Source: Scrofimicrobium sp. R131 (GTDB lineage Bacteria > Actinomycetota > Actinomycetes > Actinomycetales > Actinomycetaceae). Taken from it: 64,000 bases of DNA. Positions 1 to 9,273 of the stretch are shown here, one piece after another; within the stretch, counting starts at the first letter, position 1, and every line of letters starts with the position of its first letter. Both the position numbers and the translations under genes were made by a program. The DNA is taken from positions 1,736,001 through 1,800,000 of the forward strand of contig NZ_CP138335.1 of the NCBI RefSeq assembly GCF_040256745.1, given 5' to 3'. The notes under the pieces are model-generated. The model did no database searches. It was not told the origin of the DNA and saw only the letters and a program-made list of their open reading frames with translations.

Positions 1-1
1 G

Positions 2-1024
2 CTCACGGTGGAAGGCACGTTTTCGGAATGCACGCTGCTGGAAACGCTGGTGCTCAGCGTCCTGAATCACGACTGCGCGGTGGCTTCGGCCGCTTCCCGG
101 ATGACCATTGCCGCCCACGGGCGACCCTGCATCGACATGGGGGCTCGCCGCACCCACGAGCGGGCCGCGGTCTCGGCGGCCCGGGCTGCCGTCATCGGTG
201 GGTTTATCTCCACCTCTGACCTGGAAGCCGGGATCAGGTACGGGATCCCCACGGTGGGAACCTCCGCCCACTCCTTCACCCTGCTGTACGACCGCGAAGA
301 GGATGCGTTTGCCGCCCAGATTGCCCAGCAGGGCACGGGCACCACCCTGCTGGTCGACACCTACTCGATCAGCCAGGGCGTGGAGAACGCGGTGGCGGCG
401 GCTCGCGCCGCTGGCGGTGAGCTGGGGTCGGTGCGCCTGGATTCCGGTGACCTGGTCGCCCACGCCTTCAAAGTCCGCGGGCAGTTGGACTCCCTGGGGG
501 CCACCTCGACCAAGATCGTGGTCACCTCAGACCTGGACGAGTATTCGATCGCGGCCCTGGGGGCGGCCCCGGTCGACATTTACGGCGTTGGTACCAAGCT
601 GGTGACCGGCTCGGGCGTCCCCACTGCCGCGCTGGTTTACAAGCTGGTGGCCCGGGAGAACGAAGCCGGGCAGATGATCGGGGTCGCCAAGCGCTCGGAA
701 TCGAAGAGCACCGTGGCGGGCCGGAAAGTCGCGGGTCGGCGCTACGACGAGGACGGCTACGCCTCCGAGGAAGTCCTGGTGGCGGGCGCGGACTGGGCTC
801 AGACCCAGGAGCAGTTGCGCGAGCTGGGGATGCGCCCCCTGCAGCAGCCGCTCGTGCTGGGCGGGGAGATCAACTCTGACCTGTGGTCGGCCGAAGCGGT
901 TTTGGCCGCTCAGGAGCTGCACCGGCGGGCCCGAAACGAGCTGCCCTACGCCGCCTGGCGCCTGTCCGAGGGCGAAGCCGCAGTTCCCACCCGCTACTAC
1001 GAAACTGGGGAGCTCACCAAGTGA
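2..1024 (+). CDS. pncB: Nicotinate phosphoribosyltransferase, 5'-truncated by the window edge
   Basis: This enzyme converts nicotinate and PRPP to nicotinate mononucleotide in the NAD salvage (Preiss-Handler) pathway. The reading frame is open from base 2, so the N-terminus lies outside the window; a GTG at base 8 is probably internal. Family motifs seen are GTSAHSF near the start, VRLDSGDL in the middle and YGVGTKLVTG later, all typical of the PRTase fold. Actinobacterial homologues are about 430 to 440 residues, so roughly 100 N-terminal residues are missing. NAD synthetase (nadE at 34404) provides the later step of the same pathway. The gene ends with no clear hairpin and faces DUF3039 convergently. 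Confidence 0.93.
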   Translation, partial: LTVEGTFSECTLLETLVLSVLNHDCAVASAASRMTIAAHGRPCIDMGARRTHERAAVSAARAAVIGGFISTSDLEAGIRYGIPTVGTSAHSFTLLYDREEDAFAAQIAQQGTGTTLLVDTYSISQGVENAVAAARAAGGELGSVRLDSGDLVAHAFKVRGQLDSLGATSTKIVVTSDLDEYSIAALGAAPVDIYGVGTKLVTGSGVPTAALVYKLVARENEAGQMIGVAKRSESKSTVAGRKVAGRRYDEDGYASEEVLVAGADWAQTQEQLRELGMRPLQQPLVLGGEINSDLWSAEAVLAAQELHRRARNELPYAAWRLSEGEAAVPTRYYETGELTK

Positions 1025-1049
1025 ACTCCCCAGTTGTCAGCGGCTAACC

Positions 1050-1322
1050 CTAGTCTTTGAACGGCCAGGACGGCCCCTGTTTGCCCATTTCGTCCCGCAG
1101 CTGCTTGCAGCGCGGGCAGACCGGGTAGTTCTTCGCGTCGCGGGTGGGAACCCAGACTTTTCCGCACAGAGCCACCACCGCTTGGCCCGTAACCGCTGAC
1201 CGGTTGGCCCGGTCCCGACGCACATAGTGCGCATAGCGGTCACCGTTACCCGAACCTTGGTCCGGTTTGACCTGGGTCTGCTCCAGAACGTCGAGGCTTC
1301 CCCCGCGCTGCGGCTCAGTCAT
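1050..1322 (-). CDS. DUF3039 family protein
   Basis: A small (90 aa) conserved actinobacterial protein of unknown function. Visible family features are the AHYVRR segment near residue 30, a CGKVWVP block near residue 53 and a CPRC pair near residue 69. The three cysteines with nearby histidine suggest a small metal-binding (zinc-ribbon-like) fold, which is inference. It is convergent with pncB and lies 21 bases downstream of nagB on the same strand. The start ATG at 1322 gives the N-terminus MTEPQ. No function should be assigned beyond the family name. Confidence 0.8.
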   Translation of the reverse strand: MTEPQRGGSLDVLEQTQVKPDQGSGNGDRYAHYVRRDRANRSAVTGQAVVALCGKVWVPTRDAKNYPVCPRCKQLRDEMGKQGPSWPFKD

Positions 1323-1343
1323 CGTCTGTTCCCCTTTGATTGC

Positions 1344-2135
1344 CTACCGATCGGCCCATTCGGTCCGCAGGTAACCCTCCCAGGTGGCCTGCAGGTGTTC
1401 ACGACCTTCGAGCTTAGAGGCGGCCGCCTCATCCAGCAAGACAATTGCCTCATTGTGGAACTGCATGATGGTGGCGGGCCAGTGGGCCGAAACCGGGCCC
1501 TCAACCAGCTCGCGAACCGCGTCGGCCTTGCCGGCCCCGGTCACAACCATGATCAGCTCGCGCGCGTCCATGATGGTGCCCAAGCCCTGGGTGATGCAGG
1601 CGGTCGGCACCTGGTTGATATCGCCGTCGAAGAAGCGCGAGTTGTCCACGCGGGTTTGCTCGGTCAGGAACCCGAGGTGGGTGCGGGAGGTCAGCGAGCC
1701 ACCCGGCTCGTTGAACCCGATGTGCCCGTCGGAGCCGATCCCCAAAATCTGGATGTCGACCCCGCCGGCCGCCTTGATCGCCTCGTCGTACTCCTTGGCG
1801 GCTGCCACCGAGTCGGCTGCCTGCCCGTTGGGGGCGTGCACGGTTCCGGGGGCAAAGTCGACCTGGCCGGTGAACTCACGCTCAATGAAGTTGCGGTACC
1901 CCTCCGGGTGATCGGCGGGCAGACCCACGTACTCATCCAGGCAGAAGGCCTTGGCTTCGGCGAAGGAGATCTCCCCCGCCTGCTGCAGGCGAATCAGTTC
2001 CTGGTAGAGCGGCAGCGGCGAGGAGCCGGTAGCCAATCCAATCACCGCGTTCGGCTTGCGACGCAAAACCCGCGCTACCCGCTGGGCGGCTACTGCCCCG
2101 ATCTCTTCTTCACTGCCAAGAACTGCAACCTGCAT
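1344..2135 (-). CDS. nagB: Glucosamine-6-phosphate deaminase
   Basis: Converts glucosamine 6-phosphate to fructose 6-phosphate and ammonia, linking amino-sugar catabolism to glycolysis. At 263 aa it matches the usual family length (about 266 in E. coli). Seen are GLATGSSPLPLY near residue 34 (phosphate-binding loop), FCLDEYVGL near residue 64 with the catalytic Asp-Glu, and GIGSDGHIGFNEPG near residue 132, the family signature. No nagA is present in the window. glmM, which acts in the opposite direction towards UDP-GlcNAc, is at 58782. The upstream gene hup is separated by 231 bases that include a hairpin at 2300, so nagB is probably transcribed on its own. Confidence 0.95.
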   Translation of the reverse strand: MQVAVLGSEEEIGAVAAQRVARVLRRKPNAVIGLATGSSPLPLYQELIRLQQAGEISFAEAKAFCLDEYVGLPADHPEGYRNFIEREFTGQVDFAPGTVHAPNGQAADSVAAAKEYDEAIKAAGGVDIQILGIGSDGHIGFNEPGGSLTSRTHLGFLTEQTRVDNSRFFDGDINQVPTACITQGLGTIMDARELIMVVTGAGKADAVRELVEGPVSAHWPATIMQFHNEAIVLLDEAAASKLEGREHLQATWEGYLRTEWADR

Positions 2136-2299
2136 GAGTCGATCCCTTCATTGAGGTCAAAATTGAGCTTCCGGGATCATTCTACGCTGTCTCAGAGCGG
2201 CCAGGTTGGGCCGTTTTTCCGGTGGGATGGCCGTCGCAGCCACCGGTCGGCTACCGGTAACCCACCGGCCCAAACGACCCAACAGCCAGGCAACCAAAC

Positions 2300-2325
2300 G
2301 GGGATCATCCAAATGGATGATCCCC
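2300..2325 (-). terminator. Intrinsic terminator-like hairpin after hup
   Basis: A perfect 11-bp inverted repeat (arms 2300-2310 and 2315-2325) with a 4-base loop lies 41 bases beyond the hup stop codon. On the minus strand the stem is followed by a moderately T-rich stretch (GTTTGGTTG) rather than a clean U tract. It most likely ends the hup transcript. Confidence 0.7.
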
Positions 2326-2366
2326 GTGTCAAGTCTGGGAAGGGGTCTAGTTCCTCCCCCGAAGCA

Positions 2367-2651
2367 CTACTTGTTAGAGACGGCCTTCTTCAGGGTGGAG
2401 CCAGCGGTCAGCTTCACGCCGTAGCCTGCCGGGATCTGAATCTCTTCGCCGGTGCGGGGGTTGCGGCCGGTGCGGGCGGCGCGCTCAACACGCTCCACCG
2501 ACATCAGGCCGGTCACCTTGACGGCTTCACCCTTGGACAGGGAGTCGATCAGCACCTCCTGGAAGGCGCCCAGAGCAGCGTCAGCCTGCGTCTTGGTCAG
2601 GCCCGCGCGGTCGGCGATGGCGGCGACAATCTCAGTACGATTCATGGACAT
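2367..2651 (-). CDS. hup: HU family DNA-binding protein
   Basis: A histone-like nucleoid protein that bends and compacts DNA as a dimer. The 94-aa product fits the classic short HU form, without the Lys/Ala-rich tail of mycobacterial HupB. It begins MSMNRTEIV, has the alpha-helical dimer half, then the beta-arm signature GRNPRTGEEIQIPA near residue 60. I chose the ATG at 2651 because a GGAAGAGG Shine-Dalgarno lies about 7 bases upstream; the frame is open further upstream and a second ATG sits at 2645. It has its own promoter (2704-2732) and terminator (2300-2325), so it is monocistronic. Confidence 0.95.
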   Translation of the reverse strand: MSMNRTEIVAAIADRAGLTKTQADAALGAFQEVLIDSLSKGEAVKVTGLMSVERVERAARTGRNPRTGEEIQIPAGYGVKLTAGSTLKKAVSNK

Positions 2652-2703
2652 GTAAGGACCTCTTCCATTCTTGCAATAGAGCACCACTTGAGTGGCTAGG
2701 AAA

Positions 2704-2732
2704 ACCCTACGAAAGAGTTGGCCACTTGTCAG
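2704..2732 (-). promoter_or_regulatory. Likely hup promoter
   Basis: On the minus strand a -35-like CTGACA (2727-2732) and a -10-like TAGGGT (2704-2709) are separated by exactly 17 bases. Transcription would begin near 2697, about 45 bases before the hup start. TAnnnT -10 boxes are usual for actinobacterial housekeeping promoters. Confidence 0.55.
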
Positions 2733-2783
2733 CTTCGGCGCGCCGATTCTGCGTCATACTGCCAGAAAGTCTGCGCCGGGCCG

Positions 2784-2813
2784 TTGACAGATGCCCGCGG
2801 TTGGTGCCATACT
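2784..2813 (+). promoter_or_regulatory. Orphan plus-strand promoter-like site between hup and ispE
   Basis: A perfect TTGACA (2784-2789) is followed after 18 bases by CATACT (2808-2813) on the plus strand. No recognisable plus-strand gene follows. A transcript starting near 2820 would run into the 3' end of ispE in antisense and first meets a short hairpin (arms 2837-2843 and 2847-2853). It could make a small RNA, or the match could be chance. Confidence 0.3.
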
Positions 2814-2934
2814 TGGCCGCCCGGCCTCAGAACCGTCAAAACCCCCGGTTTTGCAACGATTTCGCGAGTTTTCGCACATCTGGCCGCGCCGGGGCGCTTC
2901 CCGGAAAACCTCGTCGCACAAATGTGAGAAGAGT

Positions 2935-3972
2935 CTACAAACTGCCTGATCTGGCCGTTTCGGTCCAAACTGGCAGTTCGGCGGCGGTTTGAGCAGCTCC
3001 CACCGCTCCCCCGACGACGGTTGCACCCAGCAGATCAGAGGTCGCCCATTGGGCCTCTGCCTGCCACGCCTCGGCCACCCGGACCGCCTCCTCGTGACTG
3101 GCGCATAGCGCCGCGACGGTCGGTCCCGACCCGGACACCACCCAGGCGGTGGCTCCCAGTGAAAGCGCCTGCTGCCCGGCCTGGGCCAACTCGGGACGAA
3201 GCGAGAGCGCGGTCGCCTGCAACTCGTTGTCCAGCAGTGGGCCCAGTTCCCCCGCCGGCCCGGTCAGGGCCCGAGCCCGGTCCAGGTAGTCCGAGGCGGA
3301 GGGCAGCTCTTCGGCACCCAGCCCCAGCTCGTCAAATCGTCGGAACACGGCCGGGGTCGACAGCCCGACCCGGAAGAAGGCCAGCGCCCACCAGTGGATG
3401 GGCTGGGCTGGGGCCGGCGCCACGGTCAGCAACCGGTCGCCGCGATCGTCCCCTACCGACCAGTTTCCCCGTAGGCAGGCGGGCACGTCCGCGCCCAGGC
3501 GCCGCCCCAACGCCTCCAGTTGTTCCAGGCCCAGTCCCAGGTCCCACAGATCGTTGACGGCCACCAGGGTGGCGGCAGCGTCCGCCGATCCACCCGCCAT
3601 CCCCCCGGCCGCCGGAATCGTTTTGTGCACCGTGAGTGACAATCCGGCCGCGGTAGCCCCCCAGCGGGCCGCCACCAGCGGCTGGAGGACCTTGGCTGCC
3701 CGCACGGCCAGGTGCTGTTCTGGCGGCAGCTGGGCAAGCGCCCCGGTGGCGACGGGGTCCAGGGCGGGGGCTCCAACCCCGTCCACGCTGGGCCGGTAGG
3801 CCAGGGTGCGAACGGACACCCCGGGGGCCCGCTGGGTCCTGGCTTGGACGTACTCCCACAGGTTGACCGCTTCAAACACGGTCAGCAGGGGGTGGTAGTG
3901 ATCGGGTCCCGGTCGGGCGACCTTCAGCACCAGGTTCACTTTCGCCGGGGCTTGGCCAATCGCCTCACGCAT
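2935..3972 (-). CDS. ispE: 4-diphosphocytidyl-2-C-methyl-D-erythritol kinase
   Basis: Phosphorylates the 2-hydroxyl of CDP-methylerythritol in the MEP isoprenoid pathway. It is a GHMP-family kinase. The N-terminal APAKVNLVL strand and the glycine-rich ATP loop PAAGGMAGGSADAAA near residue 120 are both visible, and a C-terminal SGSGPTVAAL motif is near residue 280. At 345 aa it is somewhat longer than the usual 290 to 320. The start overlaps the end of rsmA by 8 bases, so translation is probably coupled. The rpfB-rsmA-ispE order is the conserved actinobacterial arrangement. Confidence 0.94.
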   Translation of the reverse strand: MREAIGQAPAKVNLVLKVARPGPDHYHPLLTVFEAVNLWEYVQARTQRAPGVSVRTLAYRPSVDGVGAPALDPVATGALAQLPPEQHLAVRAAKVLQPLVAARWGATAAGLSLTVHKTIPAAGGMAGGSADAAATLVAVNDLWDLGLGLEQLEALGRRLGADVPACLRGNWSVGDDRGDRLLTVAPAPAQPIHWWALAFFRVGLSTPAVFRRFDELGLGAEELPSASDYLDRARALTGPAGELGPLLDNELQATALSLRPELAQAGQQALSLGATAWVVSGSGPTVAALCASHEEAVRVAEAWQAEAQWATSDLLGATVVGGAVGAAQTAAELPVWTETARSGSL

Positions 3973-4921
3973 CCTGGCGCCCCCGTTCGCGGGCGGCGGC
4001 CAACAGCGGAGCCTCGCTCACCGACATGGTCAGGCTGGCCCGTCCCAACTGGACAAAGTCATCGATGCTCAAAGTCTCAGCGCGCCGGGTGGGGTCAATC
4101 TGAGCCCGCTCAAGCAGCGCGTTTACCTCTTCGGCCGAGTCGACCCAGGAACGCAGCGCTGCCCGCAGCATTTTCCGCCGCTGGGCAAAGGCCGCGTCGA
4201 CCAGGGCAAAAGTGGCTTGGCGCAGGGATTCGTCCCCGCGCGGCTCGGCAAAAAGCTGCACGTCCACCAGGGCGGAGTCCACGTTCGGCGCCGGCCAGAA
4301 CACGGTCCGACCCACGGAGCCGGCCCGTTTGGCCTGCCCGTACCAGGCCACCTTCACCGAGGGAACCCCGTAAGTTTTCGAGCCGGGGCCCGCCACCAGC
4401 CGGTCAGCCACCTCGGCCTGGACCATCACCAGCGAGGATTCGAGGGTGGGCAGCAGAGCCAGGAAATGCAGCAGGATCGGCACCGCCACGTTGTAGGGCA
4501 AATTGGCGACCAGGCGTCGCGGGGGTGCCCACCCCGGCGCGCATTCGGCCCAACTCTGCACGGTCAGGGCGTCGGCCTGGTAGACCACCAGGTCGTCAGC
4601 CCGGTCCGGCTGGAGTTCCGCCACGGTTTTGGGCAGTTGTTCCGCCAGCGTCGGGTCAATTTCGACCGCGCACACCCGGGCTTGCGCTCCGAGCAAACCG
4701 AGGGTCAACGATCCCAGGCCGGGACCGACCTCCAACACAATGTCGCCGGGGTCGATCTGGGCCGAAGCGACGATTCGGCGAACGGTCCCGCCGTCGTGCA
4801 GGAAGTTTTGTCCGAGTTTTTTGGTGGGGCTCACGCCCAGGGCGGCGCTGATCTCGCGGATCGCGACCGGCCCCAGGAGCGGCCCGTATTTCGGGGGGAG
4901 GTTACCTTCAGTTTCCATCAA
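3965..4921 (-). CDS. rsmA: 16S rRNA (adenine-N6,N6)-dimethyltransferase RsmA (KsgA)
   Basis: Dimethylates two adjacent adenines in the 3'-terminal hairpin of 16S rRNA (A1518 and A1519 in E. coli numbering) during late 30S assembly. Seen are KLGQNFLHD near residue 36, the SAM-binding motif LEVGPGLGSLT near residue 63 and the catalytic NLPYNVAVP near residue 138. The C-terminal domain contains the typical FAQRRKMLRAALR segment. The length of 318 aa is normal. It starts 17 bases after the rpfB stop and overlaps ispE, so the three genes probably form one operon. Confidence 0.96.
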   Translation of the reverse strand: MMETEGNLPPKYGPLLGPVAIREISAALGVSPTKKLGQNFLHDGGTVRRIVASAQIDPGDIVLEVGPGLGSLTLGLLGAQARVCAVEIDPTLAEQLPKTVAELQPDRADDLVVYQADALTVQSWAECAPGWAPPRRLVANLPYNVAVPILLHFLALLPTLESSLVMVQAEVADRLVAGPGSKTYGVPSVKVAWYGQAKRAGSVGRTVFWPAPNVDSALVDVQLFAEPRGDESLRQATFALVDAAFAQRRKMLRAALRSWVDSAEEVNALLERAQIDPTRRAETLSIDDFVQLGRASLTMSVSEAPLLAAARERGRQDA

Positions 4922-4938
4922 CCCCCAGGTTACCGTCT

Positions 4939-6060
4939 TTAGAGCAAACCGAGGCTAGCGGCGCAGGCGGGCCACTGGCCCCAGCCGGAACGCTGCTGCA
5001 GAATTTGTGCCCGCTGGGTTTGCTCGGCCGCGGAGGCATCCGACGGCAGGCCTACCCCGCCCACCGACTGCCAGGTCCCCAGCGAGAACTGGTACAGACC
5101 GTAGTAGCCGTTGCCGGTGTTGGCCGCCGGGTTCCCCCCGGATTCGCACTGGGCCAGCGCGGCCCAGACGTCGCCGTTGGAGACCTGGACGCCAGAGACA
5201 TCCGTGCCGGCGGCGCCGGTCGCGGCGCTCACGGTCGGCGCGGGTTCCTTGGTGCCAACCGCGACCACCTGGGCCACCGGCTGGACCGAGACAACGTTGG
5301 ATAGGACGGCCGAAACGCGGGGCTTACCGGCCACCACCTGCTCGTAGGTCCGGATGACGCGCAGACCGTTCTGGCCGACCTGGGTCACCTCTTCCACACC
5401 CTGTTCCAGTTCGGGATCATCAACGTACTGAACCTCGAAGGGAATGTCTTCCTTCTTCGAGGTGATCTTCCTGGTCTCGGTGGTGACCTCAATCGCGAGG
5501 CCCTGCTCACCCGGGACCGCAAAAATGCTGTCCATCGGGCTGGCGTCCACCCCGGCCGCCTGCAGAATCTGCCCGACGGTCTCTCCGCCTCGGGTCGGAA
5601 CCTGCTGCTCTTTGCCGTTAACGCGAACGGTCACCTCGCGAGCGGCCTGCGTCAGGGGCAGGGCGGTGCGGGTGACCGAGCGGGACACGGTGATTGCCTC
5701 CACCGGTTTGTCCGAATTCAGTTCGTCGTAGATGTCGTCCAGGGAGACCCCGGCGGCCCAGTGCACGTCCGTCCCGTCAGTTGACCGAACGGTAAACGGT
5801 TGGGCCCGCTCGACCGAGATGGTCGCACCGTCATCCAGTTTTGACTGGAGTCCCGGTTCCACCTGGTCGTATTCATCAAGGTTAATCTCAGCTGCGGTCA
5901 GGACGGAGGACACGTCCGGGTAGAACCCGCTCACGATCCTCTCCACTCCATCAACTCGCAAGGTCACCGTGTGGTGCGCCTGGCTCACCCCCACTCCAGC
6001 CACTGCCAGCACTCCCACGGAGGCGGCTGCGGCGGTGGTGATTACTGCTCGGCGATTCAT
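4939..6060 (-). CDS. rpfB: Resuscitation-promoting factor, RpfB type
   Basis: A secreted or membrane-anchored lytic transglycosylase-like enzyme that remodels peptidoglycan and promotes regrowth from dormancy. The N-terminus (MNRRAVITT then a hydrophobic run) is a signal or anchor segment. It is followed by DUF348-type repeats, a G5 domain around residues 210 to 290, and a C-terminal Rpf domain containing ALAQCESGGNP with the catalytic Glu, then NGYYGLYQFS. I chose the ATG at 6060; the frame stays open upstream, with an ATG at 6081 and a TTG at 6066 that has GGGGAG 7 bases before it, so the exact start is uncertain. tatD, its usual upstream neighbour, is 18 kb away here. Confidence 0.93.
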   Translation of the reverse strand: MNRRAVITTAAAASVGVLAVAGVGVSQAHHTVTLRVDGVERIVSGFYPDVSSVLTAAEINLDEYDQVEPGLQSKLDDGATISVERAQPFTVRSTDGTDVHWAAGVSLDDIYDELNSDKPVEAITVSRSVTRTALPLTQAAREVTVRVNGKEQQVPTRGGETVGQILQAAGVDASPMDSIFAVPGEQGLAIEVTTETRKITSKKEDIPFEVQYVDDPELEQGVEEVTQVGQNGLRVIRTYEQVVAGKPRVSAVLSNVVSVQPVAQVVAVGTKEPAPTVSAATGAAGTDVSGVQVSNGDVWAALAQCESGGNPAANTGNGYYGLYQFSLGTWQSVGGVGLPSDASAAEQTQRAQILQQRSGWGQWPACAASLGLL

Positions 6061-6336
6061 CTTCAAAAGGAAACTCCCCATTTGGTGACAATGCCTCGGG
6101 TGACACTGCCGTTTCGCGCCCAGACTAGTAGCTTTCGCCAAAGATTTACACCGAAACGCGAGAAAGCTCACGGACGTGCAGTGGTCCAGGCCACACCGTC
6201 GGGCCCGGAAAGTTCTGGAAACCGGGCCAAATTGGCCCCTTCCAGTTGCGCGGGGAAAATACCGGACCTAACATGAAGAAGCTTCAATGGAATAAAGGGC
6301 CTATTGATACGTTTAAATTAGGAATGAAAGGGCAGG

Positions 6337-7443
6337 GTGACGCTGAGCATGACCATCGAGCAACCCGCCCAAACCACTGACCTACTAGGCGAAAGACGGA
6401 TGCGCCGCCGGGCGATCTGGTGGACTGTCGGGCTGTTTTGCGCCCTACTTGTAACTATCGTCTTGGCCATTGGAATAGGCCCGGTCTTTATCACTGCTCC
6501 GCAAAGTCTGTCCATTATTTGGCAGAACTTATTCCATTCCCCGGTCCCGTTCCTGGACGCCCAGTGGAGCGAGGCGAACGAGGCCATCATCTGGTCGGTC
6601 CGGGTACCCCGGGTCCTGCTGGGCTGCGCGGTGGGGGCGGGATTATCACTAGTTGGCACCGCACTGCAGGCGATCGTTCGAAACATGCTGGCCGACCCCT
6701 ACATCCTGGGGATCTCCGGCGGGGCCTCCACCGGCGCGGCGGCCGCAATTCTGTTCGGGGTCGGGTCCTTCTTTGGGCAACAGGCCCTCCCCGCCTCCGC
6801 TTTCATCGGGGCGATGGCCGCCTCGCTGCTGGTGTTCTTCATCGCCAAGTCGGGTGGGGCTGTCACCTCCCTGCGTCTGCTCCTGGCCGGGGTGGCGGTC
6901 GGGTACGCCCTCTCCGCCACCACCTCGTTCCTTATCTTTATGTCCGACTCGGCCGAAGGCTCCCGCTCGGTCATGTTCTGGCTGCTCGGTTCCCTGGCGT
7001 TGGCCCGCTGGGATCTGGTGCTGGCGATTGTGATCGTGGTCGTGGCCCTCACCGTGGTCTTCCTTCTGACTTGGAGCCGGCGCCTGGACGCGCTGGCAGC
7101 CGGCGACACCACCGCCCTTACCCTGGGGATCTCCCCGAACCGCACCCGAATCGAAATGCTCGTGGTCGTCTCCCTCTGCACCGGCGCGGTGGTGGCCGCC
7201 TCCGGAGCCATCGGCTTCGTGGGCCTGGTGGTCCCCCACTTTGCCCGCCGCCTGGTGGGGGCCACGCACCGGCGGCTGCTGCCGGTGGCCGCCATCTTGG
7301 GGGCTCTGCTGCTGGTCTGGGCCGATGTCGCCGCCCGAACCCTGCTGCAACCCCGGGAACTCCCGATCGGCATCATCACCTCGCTGATCGGAGCTCCATT
7401 CCTGCTTATCTTGGTCAAGCGAATGTACCCACAGGAAGTGTAA
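6337..7443 (+). CDS. FecCD-family iron(III)-chelate ABC transporter permease
   Basis: The membrane permease of a siderophore or heme-type importer (BtuC/FecCD family). The 368-aa product is almost entirely hydrophobic helices, about nine or ten. It contains SVRVPRVLLG near residue 90, the DPYILGISGGAS motif near residue 120 and the conserved GAIGFVGLVVPH near residue 290, which forms the coupling region. The GTG at 6337 gives MTLSM; an ATG at 6349 is an alternative. It begins a plus-strand operon permease-binding protein-ATPase-methyltransferase with gaps or overlaps of a few bases. The 276 bases upstream hold no gene, and I see no convincing DtxR-type palindrome there. Confidence 0.93.
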   Translation: MTLSMTIEQPAQTTDLLGERRMRRRAIWWTVGLFCALLVTIVLAIGIGPVFITAPQSLSIIWQNLFHSPVPFLDAQWSEANEAIIWSVRVPRVLLGCAVGAGLSLVGTALQAIVRNMLADPYILGISGGASTGAAAAILFGVGSFFGQQALPASAFIGAMAASLLVFFIAKSGGAVTSLRLLLAGVAVGYALSATTSFLIFMSDSAEGSRSVMFWLLGSLALARWDLVLAIVIVVVALTVVFLLTWSRRLDALAAGDTTALTLGISPNRTRIEMLVVVSLCTGAVVAASGAIGFVGLVVPHFARRLVGATHRRLLPVAAILGALLLVWADVAARTLLQPRELPIGIITSLIGAPFLLILVKRMYPQEV

Positions 7444-7445
7444 TC

Positions 7446-8487
7446 ATGACGAAAAAACTCTCATATCTGGCTGTTCCCGCGGTGGCCGCCCTCGCGGCCC
7501 TCACCCTGGCCTCCTGCGCCACCGCCAACCCTGCCCAGTCGGGCACCCAGTCAGCCCCGGAGGCCAACTCCGACACTTCCGCCACCGACGGAGCCGAACA
7601 CACCAAGTACCCGCTGACCCTGCAGAACTGCGGGGAAGACGTCACCTTCGATCAGGCTCCCAGCCGGGTGGTACTGCTGGAAAGCGCTCCGGTCACCGGC
7701 CTGGATGGCATCGGCGTCCTGGACCGGGTGATCTCGCTGGCAGGGAACTTCCCACCGGAGTACTACTCGAAGGAGATTCAGGACCAGTTGGCCCAGATTC
7801 CCCTGCTGTCTGACGATCTGAACGCCTCCGGTCACCTCCAGATCTCCCAGGAAGTGGTTATCGCCCAGGAACCGGATCTGGTGATGGGTATGCCCGACGG
7901 CATCACCCGGGCCGGGATGAAGGATGCGGGCGCAAACGTGCTGGTGCAGAACGTGTTCTGCGAGGGCAACCAGCAACCCGCCACCTGGGACACCCTTTAC
8001 GACCAGCTGAAGGAATACGGTCAGGTGTTTGACCGCAACGCCGAGGCGGACGAGCTGATTGCCTCACTCAAGGATCGGGTCGCCCAGATGGAAGCCAAGA
8101 CCAAAGATGCTCCGCCGCGCACGGCTGCGGTCCTGTACCCGTCGATTGGGGGCGGGCCCGTCTACACCTACGGCACCCTCTCGATGGCCGAGCCCCAACT
8201 GGAAGCTGCGGGATTCAAAAACGTATTTGACGACGTGAACGAGCGGGTTTTCGAAGTCTCAGCGGAGGAACTGATTGAGCGCAACCCCGACGTGCTGATC
8301 CTGCTCTACCAGGGTGACCTGGCCGGGATCAAAGAAGAAGTGGTGAACCTGCCCGGCATCAGCGCGGTCAACGCGGTCAAGAACGACGCCATCTTGCCGC
8401 TCCTGTTCAACTTCACCGAGCCGGCCACGCCGCTGACCGTGGACGGGCTGGAGCAGATCGTGGAGCGCTTCGGAACGGGAATCCCCG

Positions 8488-8504
<17 letters not shown>
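7446..8504 (+). CDS. Iron(III)-chelate ABC transporter substrate-binding lipoprotein
   Basis: An extracytoplasmic binding protein of the FecB/BtuF (PF01497) type that hands ferric-siderophore or a similar chelate to the permease just upstream. The 352-aa product has a lipoprotein signal with lipobox LASC (Cys24). After a Ser/Thr-rich linker comes the family pattern: SRVVLLESAP near residue 75, QEPDLVMGM near residue 140, a long central helix (DELIASLKDRVAQ) and the C-terminal RNPDVLILLY near residue 280. The start ATG is 2 bases after the permease stop. The end overlaps the ATPase gene by 17 bases. Substrate identity cannot be read from sequence. Confidence 0.93.
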
Positions 8505-9270
<766 letters not shown>

Positions 9271-9273
9271 CCC

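Noticed and set aside
1227-2699. A long plus-strand open frame opposite nagB and hup
   Set aside because: It is antisense to two well-supported genes, has no family similarity and its composition is what GC-rich codon usage produces on the opposite strand.
6261-6325. A possible DtxR/IdeR iron box upstream of the iron-chelate operon (CCTAAC and TTAGG half-sites)
   Set aside because: The half-sites are about 50 bases apart and do not form the 19-bp palindrome of known boxes.
6420-7445. An open frame that runs into the substrate-binding protein from upstream (6420-8504 as one ORF)
   Set aside because: The part before 7446 is an out-of-frame shadow of the permease gene. The lipoprotein signal sequence starts cleanly at the ATG at 7446.
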